Below are positions 1-11,090 of a stretch of DNA of 64,000 nucleotides, one piece after another. The notes under the pieces were generated by a model. It was not told where the DNA came from and did not search any database. It saw nothing but the letters and a program-made list of their open reading frames with translations. This DNA comes from Cristatella mucedo (lineage: Eukaryota > Bryozoa > Phylactolaemata > Cristatellidae): assembly GCA_009760855.2 (NCBI GenBank), contig WPIO01000103.1:1256001-1320000 (forward strand). The letters run 5' to 3'. Both the position numbers and the translations under genes were made by a program. How positions within the stretch are numbered: position 1 is the stretch's first letter; the number at the start of each line of letters is the position of its first letter.

Positions 1-942
1 ATTTTAAGGACATTAATTGGTACACCAGAGTTATATCCCGGTAAGTGATGCTCTCAAAGCCTGAAAGGTTGTTCACATTGTAAAAGGATTGTTACCTTAT
101 ATGCCTCCCATTCAACAGCATTATGCATTCGGGCAATTTTATTAAATTCAGTAGTATGAATTGCTTGTGATTGTTTGCTGGAGAGCTGAACTGAAATATT
201 CATATGGGAATATGAATATTTCTTCTTGGTCTTTGCATGTTGTGGGTAGTCGTAGCTGTTGTTAATGGACCAAACTGATAGTACTGCTTTCTAGGTAACT
301 TAACAGCTCTGCCACAGCACTAAAATGGCCCTGCCTTTCTTTAGTGCTCAAGACAGCTTGTGCGTTATTCTCTGTTTTGGCCATCCATCGGGCCAACGTT
401 TGTAGAAATGCTGCATTTTGTTGCATTCATACATCTGTCCTCACTATTTTGGCTTCTTTCAGCTCTATTCTAATTACCTAGAGATAGTTCTAGGGGTGAG
501 AAATCTTTATTGAGAATCATAATTCAGTTATTTACAGTGCCGTTGTACTGTAATGATGACGACTTCAATCCAGGGCATGGATTTTCCAGCTACCTGGTCA
601 CCTTTAGAAACCCAATCTGATCCTGTACTAAGGCAAGTGCACTTCGACCCTAATCTGAATCCACTATTAGTAGACACTTATAGGTAACATTCTGAAATAA
701 TGCCTAGAAGACAACCTGAAAAATTGTTAAGGATCTTATAGGATCGAAGTTCTTCAGCTAGCTTCAAATGACTATTTACTTCATTATGCCATAACCCAGA
801 TTACTCATGAAAAGTGCTAGCAAGTGTCAGTTCAAACCACAATCGTACGTAAAGTTTGCATGCTGGTATAAAATGCAGAGCTTGCATGCCCTGCCAAGCT
901 CAGAAAGGGGAGTGGCAGAGGAGGGAGTGAGCTCTTCTGCAG
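1..942. other. Non-coding stretch, nothing recognised
   Basis: I see no convincing exon, repeat family or RNA gene here. The sequence is ordinary AT-leaning DNA, probably an intron of the gene whose candidate exons follow. Confidence 0.4.
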
Positions 943-1007
943 ACTAAAACCCGTCGTTGTTGCTGACAGGCTGGATTCTTCCATGTTGTTATCAGTCTTG
1001 CCCGGAG
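943..1007 (+). CDS. Candidate internal exon, gene unknown
   Basis: A 65-nt open stretch lies between a good acceptor (ctcttctgcag) and a good donor (CGGAG then gtaagg). Read with one base completing a codon from an earlier exon, it is open throughout and encodes about 21 residues beginning LKPVVVADRL and ending LPG. It ends in phase 1, which suits either the exon starting at 2489 or the first CARD exon at 7458. Nothing in the peptide is recognisable, so support rests only on splice signals and frame. It may be chance. Confidence 0.3.
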
Positions 1008-1891
1008 GTAAGGTGCTCTACTTTGCACCCCATGCCATGGCTTTGAGTCGTGCAGGGAATGCCTTATGGCTCAATGCAAGCTGATGTGATAGCCACACTG
1101 CTGCTCATTGTTCATCCATACGTAAACTGAGTTTACTAGTTTAGAGACATTGCGATCAGCAACTTCACTAGATTCTGCAAAAAATCGAGCTTGATCTGTG
1201 AAGTTTAGCCATCTCTTAATCTGATCTGCAAGGCTGTTTTGCTGCTAACATAAATAAGGCAGTCGAATAAGCCGTTATTTTACTCAACTGTAGGTTGAGT
1301 AAATGGGAGTGGGTGCCTAACGCTGGAAAAAAATTTGAACTAATAAAATCTGTCGATGTCCTCATCTTTGAGCATGTCATTATGACTGATCGGTTGCCTT
1401 GCATCCTCTCCACCCTCCATATAATGCTTAGAAAAAGAGATTGCATACGGTGCTCTAAATACATACATGCGGCTTTGCACAGCAGCAGTGTGGTTATGGT
1501 TTATTTTAAACAGCATGGCTATTGCTGTTTAAAAACTTAAGTGTTGCTATTTAGCATCCCTGCATCTTTCGACGAAACTTATCAGAGCCGATGTGTGTCT
1601 GTTATTCCCCTATAAGTAGCCCCGAGTGTTTAGCTGTACGCATTCAGGCCGGCGATAGAGCTTCAAAATAGTTAAAAATGCTGCTGATTGTCGTGCAAAC
1701 CAGGTCTAGGATTGTGCTTGCTCAAATTTTCTATAAGAGATTATTTGATAGGGGTTCAACCAAATACCGCCGCCTGGTTAGTAAAGTCAGAGAGAATGCT
1801 TGTTCTACTAATTGGCTCAGTGCTGTGTGGCTCAGAGCTACCAACCGTAATGCTGGCCCAGAACAAAGCCTATAAAATAAAATAAAATAAT

Positions 1892-2056
1892 CGCTGATTT
1901 AACAGCCTCTTTTTTATAGCGACAGAAGAGACTTTACAGCTATTGCTACCGCTTACAGCGGCGATAAAGAATCACCCACCGCAGGATTTGAGCCCACAAC
2001 CTCGGGATCGAGGTCCTGAAAAGCAACCGACTTACTTAGTGTGCCATCGCGGCTCA
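1892..2056 (-). mobile_element. tRNA-derived SINE, family 1
   Basis: On the - strand it starts with a tRNA-like head: 'gccgcgatggcacactaag' resembles a pol III A box and 'gggctcaaatcc' a B box. It continues through the family body (ctttatcgcc.. ctcttctgtcgctat) and ends with '..ctgttaaatcagc' followed by a T-rich tail (attttattttatttta). Close relatives occur at 9741, 12379, 17148, 51121 and 51320. Confidence 0.8.
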
Positions 2057-2488
2057 CCACTGTTTTTGGAAACACCAGTCGAAGATGTCTAGAGCAAGAA
2101 TTTATGTTTCCATACCAGTCATTGTCAGTGGCTTCGAGGAAATCTAATAAAAAATTTAAGGCATGCTATATATTCATATGACGAATCCCATGATTAAATC
2201 TCTTAGGTATAAATCTACATAGCCACCTTTTTAACGGTTTAGTTCACCAAAATCTATTGAGCATAGACAGTTTTTTCTGTATCAGCAGCCCTTAGCTTCA
2301 TGATATACCTCAACCACATTGCAAACCAGTGTGAACCCTTGCCAACATGAAGTAATATTACAATAGACATGCTACTGCCACCGAAGATTCTCGAAGTGTT
2401 CCATCATGTATTCTTCTTTCTTGATCTGTACATGGTATTGTCTCTTTTATTCTTTGTGCTTTACCGGCTTTTCTTTATCTGGTTTTAG

Positions 2489-2658
2489 CAAAACGGAAGC
2501 AGCAAGAATGCGCTAGCCCTCGGAATGGCATTGAGAGGCCACTAGCTGGTGCCAAGCGAGGGCTGCTATTGTTGCAGGAGTTGCGAAAGAAACTGCTAGA
2601 TGAGGAAGAGAAGCTCGTCATTGAGTCACAAAGTATTGGCACCAATGAAATATTTTGA
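2489..2658 (+). CDS. Candidate exon encoding a charged helix
   Basis: A clean acceptor (tttatctggttttag) opens a 56-codon frame ending in TGA. The peptide is rich in Lys/Arg/Glu and Leu (a run LLLLQELRKKLLDEEEKL) and looks like a short coiled coil. It begins in phase 1, matching the donor at 1007. It could be the last exon of a gene upstream of the CARD gene. Alternatively it could be an internal exon using the weaker donor 'CAAA|gtattgg' at 2632, which ends in phase 1 and would join in frame to the CARD exon at 7458. I cannot choose between these from sequence alone. Confidence 0.35.
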
Positions 2659-2822
2659 GCTGTTGCTTCAGATCGTGTTGCTGATCAATTGCATTGAAAG
2701 CACCTCTGCTGTTTGCTGCTATTGCACTCGTTGCTTTTCGTGAGACAGTTTCTGCAGATGACATGAATTAGAATTCTTACTTACTTAGACCCTCTGTTCG
2801 TTTGCTTATTATATTCCTATAG

Positions 2823-2948
2823 ATTTCCGAATGGTTTCCAAGATGTGACGGTTATAGGTACCCCAAGAACCACTTCTCTGCTACTACTCGTCAGACTGCC
2901 ACGAGTAGCCCAGCTGGAGTAGTAGTTACAAGTCAGCTGCAGCAGGAT
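2823..2948 (+). CDS. Possible exon, weak support
   Basis: There is a strong-looking acceptor (ttattatattcctatag) and a donor (GCAGGAT then gtaagc), with 42 open codons in phase 0/0 (starts ISEWFPRCDG). The phases do not fit the neighbouring candidate exons and the peptide is unfamiliar, so this may be coincidence. Confidence 0.18.
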
Positions 2949-2949
2949 G

Positions 2950-4115
2950 TAAGCTGCATCTCTCACTTCGGCTCCACATTCCAATTGCCCTACATCTTAT
3001 CTAGTCACCTCTTAGTGAGTATGGCCTAAGTTATCCTTCTCTGTTTCGGCTTCAGACACTACATGCAGTTTTGCATAAAGTGAAGTACTAGTTATGTGCA
3101 AGCGTCTAGTGTCACTCTCGAGTGGCTACATCTCATCCGAAGTTTGCACATCTAGCATTAATACAGTGTTTTCTGCGCAAAATCTGGGCTTGCTATTCTA
3201 AAGCGACTTGTCGTCATTAGATTAGCACGTTGCTTCTACTGTCGAGTCGGCCAGCATTCAGCCAAGGAGCATCGCCAAAAATCAGCACCTGTTTAGACAG
3301 GAGAAAACGGCAGCCAAACTAGTTGATCTGTTTAAGCCATCGAGCATAGATTGTTGAAGACCCTCTATTAAGGACTCCCGGCATGCATCCTTAGTTATCT
3401 TCAAACAGTGCACAGCAGCACAGCTTGTCTGGTCGATCGTCGAAATTGGCGCCCCTCGGCTGCCGTGCTTTTAGCATTAGCAGCCATTGATTCATTACAG
3501 CAGGTGGCACCTTCGAATATAGGCAAGGCTTCCTGATATTGGCAGTCCTTGTCAACGTGGTGGTGATGCTAGTGTCCACCCACTGTAGAAAATGGCAAGA
3601 GCATGAAACGTCTTCTCCTTTGGAAAATACATGTTGGTTGTGTAACTCATACAATTGGTTAAGGGGAAGCCTCATCATTACATCCTGTCCTTCCACTACT
3701 ATAAGCCATGTCTATCGAGATTAATAAATGTGGGGGTAGATAAACCTCTTGTATCTGCTAGTCGCAGCTGCTGCTCCAACTCTAGCCTCGTCTTTCCTGA
3801 TGCATTTTAAAATAATACTAGTTGTACTTGTGCAGCAACATAAAAATTCAGATACCACACGCACACACCGTACAGTTATAGCAGATCTGGTAAGGTCCCA
3901 ATTTAAAGTTTCAACTGCATACCATTTCTGGCATTTCTTTCTTTCAAATGAACAACACGTCTTCTGAAAGCAAGCAGTGGTAAGACAGAATACAGCAGAC
4001 ATTGCCGTAATGTGGACAATCTTTTAATTAATAGGCACTGATTCGTGTCTGCGCGAAACCATATTGGTCTCGCATGAAGCATAAGCTTGACAGCCACAAA
4101 GAGCGTTTAGCCAAA
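2950..4115. other. Non-coding, one possible old LINE scrap
   Basis: No exon or intact repeat is visible. Around 3265-3350 a few codons resemble the LINE motif 'NIAKI.ACL' of family C, but too poorly to call as an element. Confidence 0.3.
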
Positions 4116-4119
4116 ATGT

Positions 4120-4200
4120 ACAATATAATAATAATAATAATGCACTTGATAAAGCGACCTCAGAGAACTCAATCTCTCTCTCTAGGCACTTTACATTCCC
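4120..4200 (-). mobile_element. LINE family A, 3' tail only
   Basis: (ATA)n followed on the + strand by the reverse complement of the family A terminus (cacttgataaagcg.. ctcagagaactcaatctct). This is a severely 5'-truncated insertion. Confidence 0.65.
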
Positions 4201-4374
4201 AATCAGCTATTGACCGATTGCTTGATGAGGCCTCTACTTTGGTCCTTTGCAAGCAACCAGGATTGCAAAGTCCCCACACTTCGGTGACTTTGGCCACTAG
4301 GGATCAAATAAAAGGGAGCTGCTTGGACTCTGTTTGGAGAAGCAGCACGTACCCTAAAACAAAAAAATGAATCA

Positions 4375-4500
4375 AGTCGGGCTACTTTGAGCTAAGGAAT
4401 GTAGCCAAAATCACGGCCTGCTTAAGGAAGATAACGAAAAAATAGTTGCGTATTTGTGAGATTGCACCTAGATTATTGCGATTCCCTTCAAAAAAGGAAT
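4375..4500 (+). mobile_element. LINE family C fragment (reverse transcriptase C-terminal region)
   Basis: The decayed reading LRNVAKITACL, then a gap, then 'LDYCDS' matches the post-catalytic region seen in better copies here (NIAKIRACL.. SRLDFCNSL). Confidence 0.35.
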
Positions 4501-5334
4501 GTGAATACATGAGAAATTGGTCGAACAATTCACTTTTTATTTGTGATGCCTTTCGTTTGGGGTAGCAAGCATTTTAGAAATGGAATCTCAAGTTTTGAGG
4601 ATTTTCATACTAACGGAAACAGCAAGAGTGATTATTCGAACCATGTCTAATAGAAAAGTAAAACAGAGCAATATATTAACAAATAACAAATTTACCAGTT
4701 TTTGCATAACATGCGCATAGTGCACCAACATTTTGAACCTTAGTACATTGAGATGAGGTTTGCAGCTTGCTCTAAGGTACATGCATGTGATTTGAAGCAG
4801 CTTCATTTTTTCATTGAAGCTTTGTCTTGTATATTTTATAAATCGGCCAATACTCTATGAATCAACTTGAAATTTTATATTTGAGTCCAGCTATACTGGT
4901 TTACCACTGTAATATTTCATTTTTAATGTTGGTTCGATAAGTATTGCCATACATCTGATCAAGCGTCCTTAAATTTTATATTCTGCAGTCATGCATTATC
5001 ATTACATAACGTAATTTTTAAATAAGTTTTTAAGTTGGTCCAGTCATAAGCAATGTGTCGGGATCTTTTGAGAAACTTAGCATATTTTATAGTGCAATAT
5101 TGAATCTGCTGATTTTTCTGGATTGCCATGTTTAGGTATGAATCACAGACTGAACCCTTGACTCCAAAGACTTCAGAAGGTTGACATATATGCTGCTGTT
5201 ACATCAAGCGATAGCTAGTGATAGCACGGCTGCATGGAGATTGTTCCATTTGTTCTAATGTAAATGATTATTTGATTATTAAATCTGAGCTGATAAATCC
5301 AGGCTTAGGGGAGATAATCCCCAAGCCTTCCCAT

Positions 5335-6205
5335 GCTTCCACTGGTTACCCTTAATCGCCTGGTACTGGTGCAAAACTCAGAAGCTCGTCTTATCTGCCT
5401 AGATGGTGTAGCTGCTATTTCAAACTCTTTACATATGTCTGAGTTTCACAGGATCTCTATCACAATGCACGAACTGTCAAGAACTTGCTTCCGGCGAAAG
5501 CTACTACCCACAGTGACCTTGAATTATTTAACTCACTGCTTGCTGGTCTACCACCATGTGCAATCAGGTGCTTACAGCTGGTGGAAAACTCTGCAGCTAG
5601 GCTTGTCTGTGGTGAGCTTCACAGTTGCCATATCACTCCACTTCTCGCCGACCTGCACTAGCTACCAGTCAAGCAACGGATCGACTTCAAGTTGTTGTCG
5701 CTCACTTTTAGGTCCTTTTATTCTTTGGCTCCAGCCTACCTACCAGATCTACTGCCCCACCAGGCTAAGCATCATACCACCTGTTTTTCGGAATCATAAC
5801 TGTTTACCCATACCTGGTACAAACCTCAAATCCTTTGGAAACCGTGCCTTTAGTTCGTGTGCACCCAAAGCCTGGAACTCACTCCCGACTTGCGTCACGA
5901 CATCCCCTGACTAGGTCGTGTATACAAATAAATTAAAAACACACCTGTTTATTGCAGTATTTAGTGGGTCCCCGTGATTCGTCCTTTATGTGCTTATGCA
6001 TGCTGACACTGTTTCATGCTGCCACTAACCAGACTTGCATGCTGACCCTGTGCATGTCACCCCTAACCAAGTTACTCATGTTGTTTATCAAGCATGATAC
6101 CACTCACAACTCGATCGTGTTTCCTTTGCAGCAAATGCAAAGAGCCTAGAAAGAGATTGAGTTCTCTGAGGGTGCTTTATCGAGTGTATTATTATTATTA
6201 TTATA
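5335..6205 (+). mobile_element. LINE family A, 3' part, rearranged
   Basis: From about 5520 it is colinear with family A: ACSWW../QNSAARL-type coding, LADLH, the [19 protein letters not shown] motif, then the 3' UTR and (ATT)n at 6188-6203. Bases 5335-5400 repeat the 'LVLVQNSEARL' segment, so the 5' part is scrambled or belongs to a second copy. It is frameshifted and not coding-competent. Confidence 0.75.
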
Positions 6206-6429
6206 AGTCTGAGCTAAAGTCTGCTTCATATATATATATATATTCCTGCCAGCTTTTCTTTTGCTCCAATGAAGTTGACCTTTTTGTTCCTCTTCGCGTG
6301 CTTCGCGTGCTTTTTTGTGTATGATTTAGTATTTGTTATTAACTAGAGGTCCTACTGTCCGGTGGCCGTGTGTCTTCGTGTTTGGGTTTAGCATTCTGGC
6401 CTTATTATGATAGAGTGCTTACTAATCTT

Positions 6430-7325
6430 GTTAACGTGCCTGTCGGCTTGATTATTGTAATTCCCTTTTAGCTGGGCTACCAAAGAAAGCTATTATGCCA
6501 CTACAGCGGACTATGAATATGGCTGCAAGGCTGGTCTTCAAGTCCCAGCGGTTTGAGCACGTGTCACCTTTGCTGAAAGAGCTAGGATGGTTGCCGGTTG
6601 AGCAAAGGATACAGAGCAAAGTTCTTACGCTGACTCACAAGGCGTGCCACGGCTTGGCTCCTTCGTACCTAGCTGAACTGCTGCATCAGTTTATAATAAT
6701 AATAATAATAATTCACTTGATAAAGCGCCCTCAGAGAACTTAATCTCTCTCTCTAGGCGCTTTACACTTGCTGCAAAGTGAAATGCCATTGAATGGTAAG
6801 TAAAATCATGCTTGAAAAAACAAACGAAATGAATAATATGGTTAGAGGTGACATGCACAGGGTCAGCATGCAAATGTAGTTAGTGGCAGCATGCACAGTG
6901 TCAGCACGCATAAGCACATCAAGTTTCAGCCTGTTCGTGCCCTCAGGTCCTGTGTGGACAATAAATTAGCTGTCCCATTCCTCCGCTTAAAGACAGTTGG
7001 CGACAGAAGCTTTAGCTCTGCAGGTCCTAGACTGTGGAACTCGCTTCCACAATTCTTACGCAACGACATCTACTCTCCAACTGCCGACTATGGCACATCT
7101 TTTTCAGCGGTCCTGAACTGCTACTTCTATGCTACTCACTACCTCAACTGCTCTCCTGACTCTGCTATGCTTCCCACTTTCTCTTTGTTGCGTGAAATAA
7201 AGTCTTGTGCTACTGAATGCGTACCGAAAGCCGCTTAGGCTGTGAGTGCGCTATACAAAACTCTCCTGCGTAACACCCACATGGTCTTTATGACTTTGTG
7301 GAGTTACTGACGGAGAAACATTACA
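6430..7325 (+). mobile_element. LINE family B, 3' part, interrupted
   Basis: Encodes the C-terminal part of a CR1/L2-like reverse transcriptase (AIMPLQRTMNMAARLVFKSQ.. then LGWLPVEQRIQSKVLTLTHK) and the terminal 'FSSAGPRLWNSLPQFL' motif, with a 3' end of TTACA-type units at 7319-7330. It matches the copy at 61195-62514. A family A LINE on the opposite strand splits it at 6690-6922. Confidence 0.8.
6690..6922 (-). mobile_element. LINE family A tail nested in family B
   Basis: A 3' fragment whose (ATT)n end reads as (ATA)n on + at 6692-6712, followed by the reverse-complemented family A 3' UTR. The family B sequence continues on both sides. The flanks 'atcagttt' (left) and 'atcaagttt' (right) look like a near-perfect target-site duplication. 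Confidence 0.75.
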
Positions 7326-7457
7326 TTACATTCACTAGCCTCGGTTAGCGATTCCCTTGCTGTGAACTGTATATTGCCTGGAAAGGGATTCAGTTCAGTT
7401 GAGGCCCTATTTGCAAGTGACCTACCATTAAAATAATTAATATTATTATTACCCCAG

Positions 7458-7636
7458 GGAGGATCCGACATGGAATGGCTGGTGATGTCGATGCCGACGA
7501 GATGGACCTGACCACTGCCCTCAGGGCGATGGGCAGGGCGATCGTGGAGCGGCTCTCTATGCTTCAGACACATATCATTGCAAACTATATGCATTCGAAC
7601 TTCGCTGTGACTCAAGTCGAGCTGGAGGAGATCATG
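7458..7636 (+). CDS. CARD 1, first half (helices 1-3)
   Basis: This 179-nt exon lies between acceptor ..ttaccccag and donor ATCATG|gtaata, entering in phase 1 and leaving in phase 0. The peptide contains LRAMGRAIVERLSMLQTHII then ANYMHSNFAVTQVELEEIM. This has the CARD pattern 'L..YL...G.LT..E.EEI' ending just before helix 4, as in RAIDD- and caspase-9-type CARDs. It is a close paralogue of the exon at 16453-16628 (shared QTH-IA-YMHSN and VE-E-IM). The ATG at 7475 (MAGDVD) is a possible start, but its paralogue has Val there. The donor is followed within five bases by the (TAA)n end of a LINE. Confidence 0.75.
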
Positions 7637-7638
7637 GT

Positions 7639-8890
7639 AATAATAATAATAATAACGTTTTTGTATATCACCTCGGAGAACTTATTTTTTCAAGCCACTT
7701 TGCATATGATGTAAAGGAAGCATGATCAAACTATTAGTGGTAGCATGCACAATTTCAGCAAGCATTACATGGTTAGAGGTGACATGCACAGTGTCAAACT
7801 GTAAAATGTGGTTAGTGGCAGCATATACAGTGTCAGCGTGCCTAATCACTTAAATGACAACTCACAAGGACCCAATAAATGCTGTAAGAAACAGGTGTGT
7901 TTCAGCTTCTTTTTAAGTGTCGACAAGTCAAGTAGTGAGTACACAAGGCTCGACAAGATGTCACAAATGCATTGATCGATTTTGATGTAGCGTAGTTTGG
8001 TCTAAGCAGGCCCAAGTTTTAGCAATGTTATGTAGCTGAAAGTAGGCCGTCTTGAGTGTTGAGCTAATATGATCGTCTGCTGAAAGGTCACTTTAGCGAA
8101 ACACACCTAGATTTCGTGCAGATCATACGGGAGAAATGCTGTTAGAGTTGATTTTGAGCACTAATCTCTCCAGTTTGGAGTCACGCTTGGTTTGCCATAA
8201 ATATTAAGTTGGTTTTATCGTCATTCAATTTGAGATAGCTGGCTGCCATCCACATGCACGTGTCAACAATACGTCCAGCAAGGAAATTGGGAGAAGTTGA
8301 CATGCTGGAGGGCTGAGAGGGATCAAACAAAGCAACGGTACAACCGAGTGGTGTCATCTGCATAGAAGTGAAAGCCTAAATCGTGCCTGGCAATCACATC
8401 GGCGAGAGGGAGAGTATAAACCGTGAAAAAACTTGACCAACCACAGATCCTTGTGGAACCCCATATTTCAGAGGTTCTTCGGGTGACCTTTGCCCATTCA
8501 CATCAGTACTGTGGAGTCCCTCACTGAGATCGGACCTGAACCATTGCAATGCAGTGCTGGTGATGACCAGGCGAGATAGGCGCTTGAGAAGGAATTTGTG
8601 GTTAATAGTGTCAAACGCTACCAAAAGATCGAGCAAAGCAAGCAGAGATACTTTACCTAAGTCTGCATTCCTGATAAGGTCGAAGAAGTGCTGACTCTGC
8701 GGAGTAATTAGCTATATAACCAGACTGGAACATACTTGCTAGGTTAGACGTTTCAGTATAAGACTTCAGCTGGTCTGCCACAACTCCTTCCATGGTCTTT
8801 GATAGAACGATAGAAGGGAGACTGGGCAGAAGTTGCTCAAGCTCTCTTGGTCTAGTGTTGCTTACTTAATTAGTGGCCGACCTACAGCCC
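7639..8890 (-). mobile_element. LINE family A, internally deleted
   Basis: The 3' terminus, (TAA)n on +, starts immediately after the CARD exon donor. Going 3' to 5', it holds the 3' UTR, the post-RT region, then the RT core including GVPQGSV (around 8455-8440) and LLVAFDTINHKFLLKRL (around 8640-8590). Part of the C-terminal coding region is missing and there are frameshifts. Confidence 0.75.
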
Positions 8891-9369
8891 TTTCAGAAAG
8901 GGCAGAGACGTGGTCTTTAAACGGCAGCTAGCTAAATAAGCCGATTATGACTGATTATCATTATTTGCATTTTCTGAATTGTAATGGCTAGGAAACGATT
9001 ATTGTCGAGATCGTATCTATGGTCCAGGTCGCATAACAGCCAGCGCCATATGATGTGCAGTCAGTTGTGATTCCGAACTCCTCATCGGTATTAATTCTGA
9101 TTTGAGCTCTATGCCTCGGGAGCCGTTGGTGTAGGTCATGGCTGCTGTTTGACGCATGTTATCCTCCGCTGCTGTCAAATAGACTTGTCTACATTATGGA
9201 TACGGACTTGTTGGGTGAAGGCAAAGGACGAAAACTCTATCCTGTAGGCCAGATACAGCCTAGCTAGTACTCCAGTCCATCCGGCCTCACGCCCACTAGT
9301 TATGTATCATTGGATCCGGCCTAATTGATTTATTGTGGTTTTGTTCCCCTTTATTACTGTTGGTTGCAG

Positions 9370-9720
9370 CTCAAGCTATGGCCAGTGTGTATTTATAGAG
9401 CTGATGTTAGGCGCTTGTAGGAGGGCATGCACTGTAGACTGAACGCCATCCTCATATGGTCGTATGCAGAATTCGGTCATAATCGGGCACGATAGCACAC
9501 GGTTGTGGGAAAATATTTGATCAAGTGTGTGACCCTTGTTGTGAGTAGGGTTATGCACATTTGCCGCAGGCAAAAATGGTTCAGTTAGTGCACGAAAAAT
9601 TCGGCACTTGGGGTGTCAGTTAAGGTATCGGCATGAGTGTTAAAATTCCCCTTAACGAGGAAGGCTCGATTTCTTTATACAGATTCGGGATGATATTCAC
9701 AGAAATTTGAGATACTTGAG
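9370..9720 (-). mobile_element. LINE endonuclease-domain relic
   Basis: In - strand frames the motifs NFNTHADTLTDTPSAEFF and then NPTHNKGHTLDQIFSHN are readable. They correspond to the C-terminal part of the apurinic-like endonuclease of CR1/L2/Jockey-type LINEs ('GDFN.H' and 'TH..GHTLDL'). It lies upstream, in LINE orientation, of the RT relic at 7639-8890 and may be the 5' half of the same old element. Confidence 0.6.
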
Positions 9721-9740
9721 GACTTTTTAATTTTGTACTA

Positions 9741-9905
9741 GCTGATTCAAGAGCCTCTTTTGTATAGCGACAGAACAGCCTTTATGGCTGTCACTACTGC
9801 CTGCAGCAGCAATAAAGGATCGCCCACCGCAGGATTCGAACCCACGATCTCGGGACCGATGTAGTGAAAAGCAGCTGCCTTTCCTAGTGTGACATCACGG
9901 TTTGG
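9741..9905 (-). mobile_element. tRNA-derived SINE, family 1
   Basis: Same organisation as the copy at 1892: B box 'gggttcgaatcc' on the - strand, then '..gcgatcctttattgc', then a terminal tract ending '..gaatcagct'. Confidence 0.8.
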
Positions 9906-10707
9906 TACCTGGGGGTCAACAGATTAGTGCTGCTGCCCTGCTGGCAGCATGTTGTCTGAGGGACTCAAAACAAGAGATACGAGAGACTGCTTCAAGGGGA
10001 CTGCTATCGGTTTGAAATTGAGGGCGGACCGTGTGACAACGGCGACTCTAACGACCTAAACGTTTGGAGAGGGGCTCTAAAAGGGTGTGGTGGTCAATAG
10101 AGTCGAATGTACTGATTGATCTCGGAAAGCCAGCAGAGAGGTCTACCCTTGACCTCTAGGGAAGACAAAGAGTGTCGGTTTCGCCTTAAATTTGGTCAAG
10201 TCAGTAGGTGTCTTCTTGTACTGAGCTCCATGTTCAGTGAGCATCATCAAGCTGTGTACTCCTCACTAATTCCTCACTGCCCTTTGCCTCCTTGCTCGAT
10301 TACTCGAAGGAAAATACGCAGCCTACTACCAGCCATATCATTCTCGTTGGACCATTTTTGCTTAATGTAAAGCAACTCAGTAGTAGCCAAAAGGTACTTC
10401 TATATCAGTAGCTTTTGTAAAAACGGACACGGTAAAAACCCGGTGGGTTGGCGCTAGATGACAGTCTCGTCGGTATGCCTGTTTAAAAGTTTTAGCTGCA
10501 AGCAAGTTTCGTCCCTGGATTGAACTTTCGGTCGTATTCGATCTGATTGGTTTCGTCTGTCACTAAAGCAGGCGATTTTTGGTTGCAGCATTGCTGGTGC
10601 TAGGTTTGCCTGCTGTCGACGTTTCATCGGGAAGCAGGTGGAGGTAGCGCTTTCAGTACTCATACTTTTTTTGACTGCAGACCTTGCTTCTCCCTGCTGC
10701 TTCTTAG

Positions 10708-10882
10708 GAGGAGCAAACTACAATGAAAGCAGCAACCCACTTGTTGGACGTTGTTCTGAGGGAAGGTGTCTCAAGTGCTACCATATTCCTCAAAGCCCTT
10801 CGGTCGCCGGACGTTGGACTAGAATACCTCGTGGAGGAGGTCTATTTTCGGATTGTCCGGGCTTCAGATGACATTGACAAAG
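10708..10882 (+). CDS. CARD 1, second half (helices 4-6)
   Basis: A 175-nt exon after acceptor ctgctgcttcttag, ending AAAG|gtgagag (phase 0 in, phase 1 out). It contains HLLDVVLREGVSSATIFLKA, the classic CARD 'LLD.L..RG..A...FL.AL' segment of helices 4-5, then LEYLVEEV as helix 6. By eye 26 of 58 residues match the equivalent exon at 18740-18914 without a gap, and the two exons have exactly the same length. The trailing DDIDK is identical in both. Confidence 0.78.
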
Positions 10883-10979
10883 GTGAGAGCTGCGTGGGAA
10901 GCCTCTTGCGAGGTTTCGAGCTTATCAGCAGTGTTCCGTAGCTAGCGATTGTACCTGGCTCTATTTTGCTGTCCCCAAG

Positions 10980-11090
10980 CGCACACACACACATGAGCAC
11001 ACACATGAACACACACACACACACACACACATGAGCACACACATGAACACGCACAAACACGTGTGCACATGCGCACACACACACACAGGC
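10980..11090. repeat. (CA)n-rich microsatellite
   Basis: Imperfect CA/CACATG repeats begin about 100 bases after the exon donor. A related CA-rich tract lies at the matching place after the paralogous exon (19025-19110), so its seed probably predates the duplication. Confidence 0.8.

Noticed and set aside
1892-2056. tRNA gene
   Set aside because: The A and B boxes are present, but no cloverleaf can be folded by eye and the sequence recurs with a fixed non-tRNA 3' body, so it is a SINE.
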